Shown in pieces: positions 63,965-64,000 of a DNA stretch of 64,000 bases. The notes below the pieces were generated by a model. It was not told where the DNA came from, did no database searches, and saw only the letters and a list, made by a program, of their open reading frames with translations. Numbering within the stretch: the stretch's first letter is position 1; each line of letters starts with the position of its first letter. Source of the DNA: Haliea sp963974125 (GTDB taxonomy: Bacteria; Pseudomonadota; Gammaproteobacteria; Pseudomonadales; Halieaceae); assembly GCA_963974125.1 (NCBI GenBank), contig CAXBCH010000005.1, positions 114,198 through 178,197 of the forward strand. The letters run 5' to 3'. The position numbers were made by a program, and so were the translations under genes.

Positions 63965-64000
63965 GGTGGGTAATCATTGACGGATTCCAGCCGGATACAG

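Overview
The window is a GC-rich gammaproteobacterial chromosome segment, ending on the right in a clearly AT-richer island. Several blocks keep the gene order familiar from Pseudomonas and its relatives: bioB-bioF-bioH/C-bioD near an acyl-CoA dehydrogenase; ponA divergent from pilMNOPQ-aroK-aroB-gltBD-hemE; and maeB/rpmE/priA/argS/SPOR/hslVU/DUF971/ubiE-ubiJ-ubiB/hisI/hisE/tatABC. The fused BioH-BioC, the HiPIP, the TauD/class II aldolase pair and the autotransporter fit a marine gammaproteobacterium of the Cellvibrionales/Halieaceae type. That placement is an inference from gene content; there is no rRNA in the window.

Layout. 1-4.3 kb: three GGDEF-type c-di-GMP signalling genes (one running off the left edge) and a SnoaL-like protein. 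4.4-10.1 kb: a transmembrane Ser/Thr kinase followed by a secreted or periplasmic caspase-like (C14) protein with Sel1-like repeats and a very long coiled coil, divergent from an autotransporter-type outer-membrane protein. 10.2-12.7 kb: a TetR regulator overlapping a class II aldolase gene, then a TauD/TfdA dioxygenase. 12.7-15.7 kb: an accessory patch with a RhuM-Fic/Doc toxin-like gene and an intact IS5-type element sitting between two remnants of a flavin monooxygenase. 15.7-18.6 kb: HiPIP, tRNA-Pro(CGG), a DUF3094 protein and an acyl-CoA dehydrogenase.

18.7-24.1 kb: the biotin operon (bioB-bioF-bioHC-bioD, minus strand), with a strong promoter overlapped by a recognisable BirA operator that also covers the comF start. 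24.1-28.6 kb: srkA, a hexapeptide acyltransferase, a divergent TrmB-like methyltransferase, cysE and hemE. 28.6-41.3 kb: gltD, gltB, aroB, aroK and pilQ-P-O-N-M, all minus strand. 41.5-48.3 kb: ponA, a 270-bp MITE-like inverted-repeat element whose edge contains the maeB stop codon, maeB, rpmE and priA. 48.4-60.2 kb: a long plus-strand run from argS to tatABC and an ABC exporter, with a heat-shock-type promoter ahead of hslVU.

60.2-64 kb: base composition drops abruptly. The island carries a membrane protein coupled to a DGQHR-domain (DndB-like) protein and, facing it, a HEPN-like protein overlapping a Dam-family adenine methyltransferase. This looks like the edge of a defence or DNA-modification island that continues past the right end. 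The best candidates for undescribed biology are this island edge, the kinase-caspase pair at 4.4-8.4 kb, and the MITE-like element at 44 kb.
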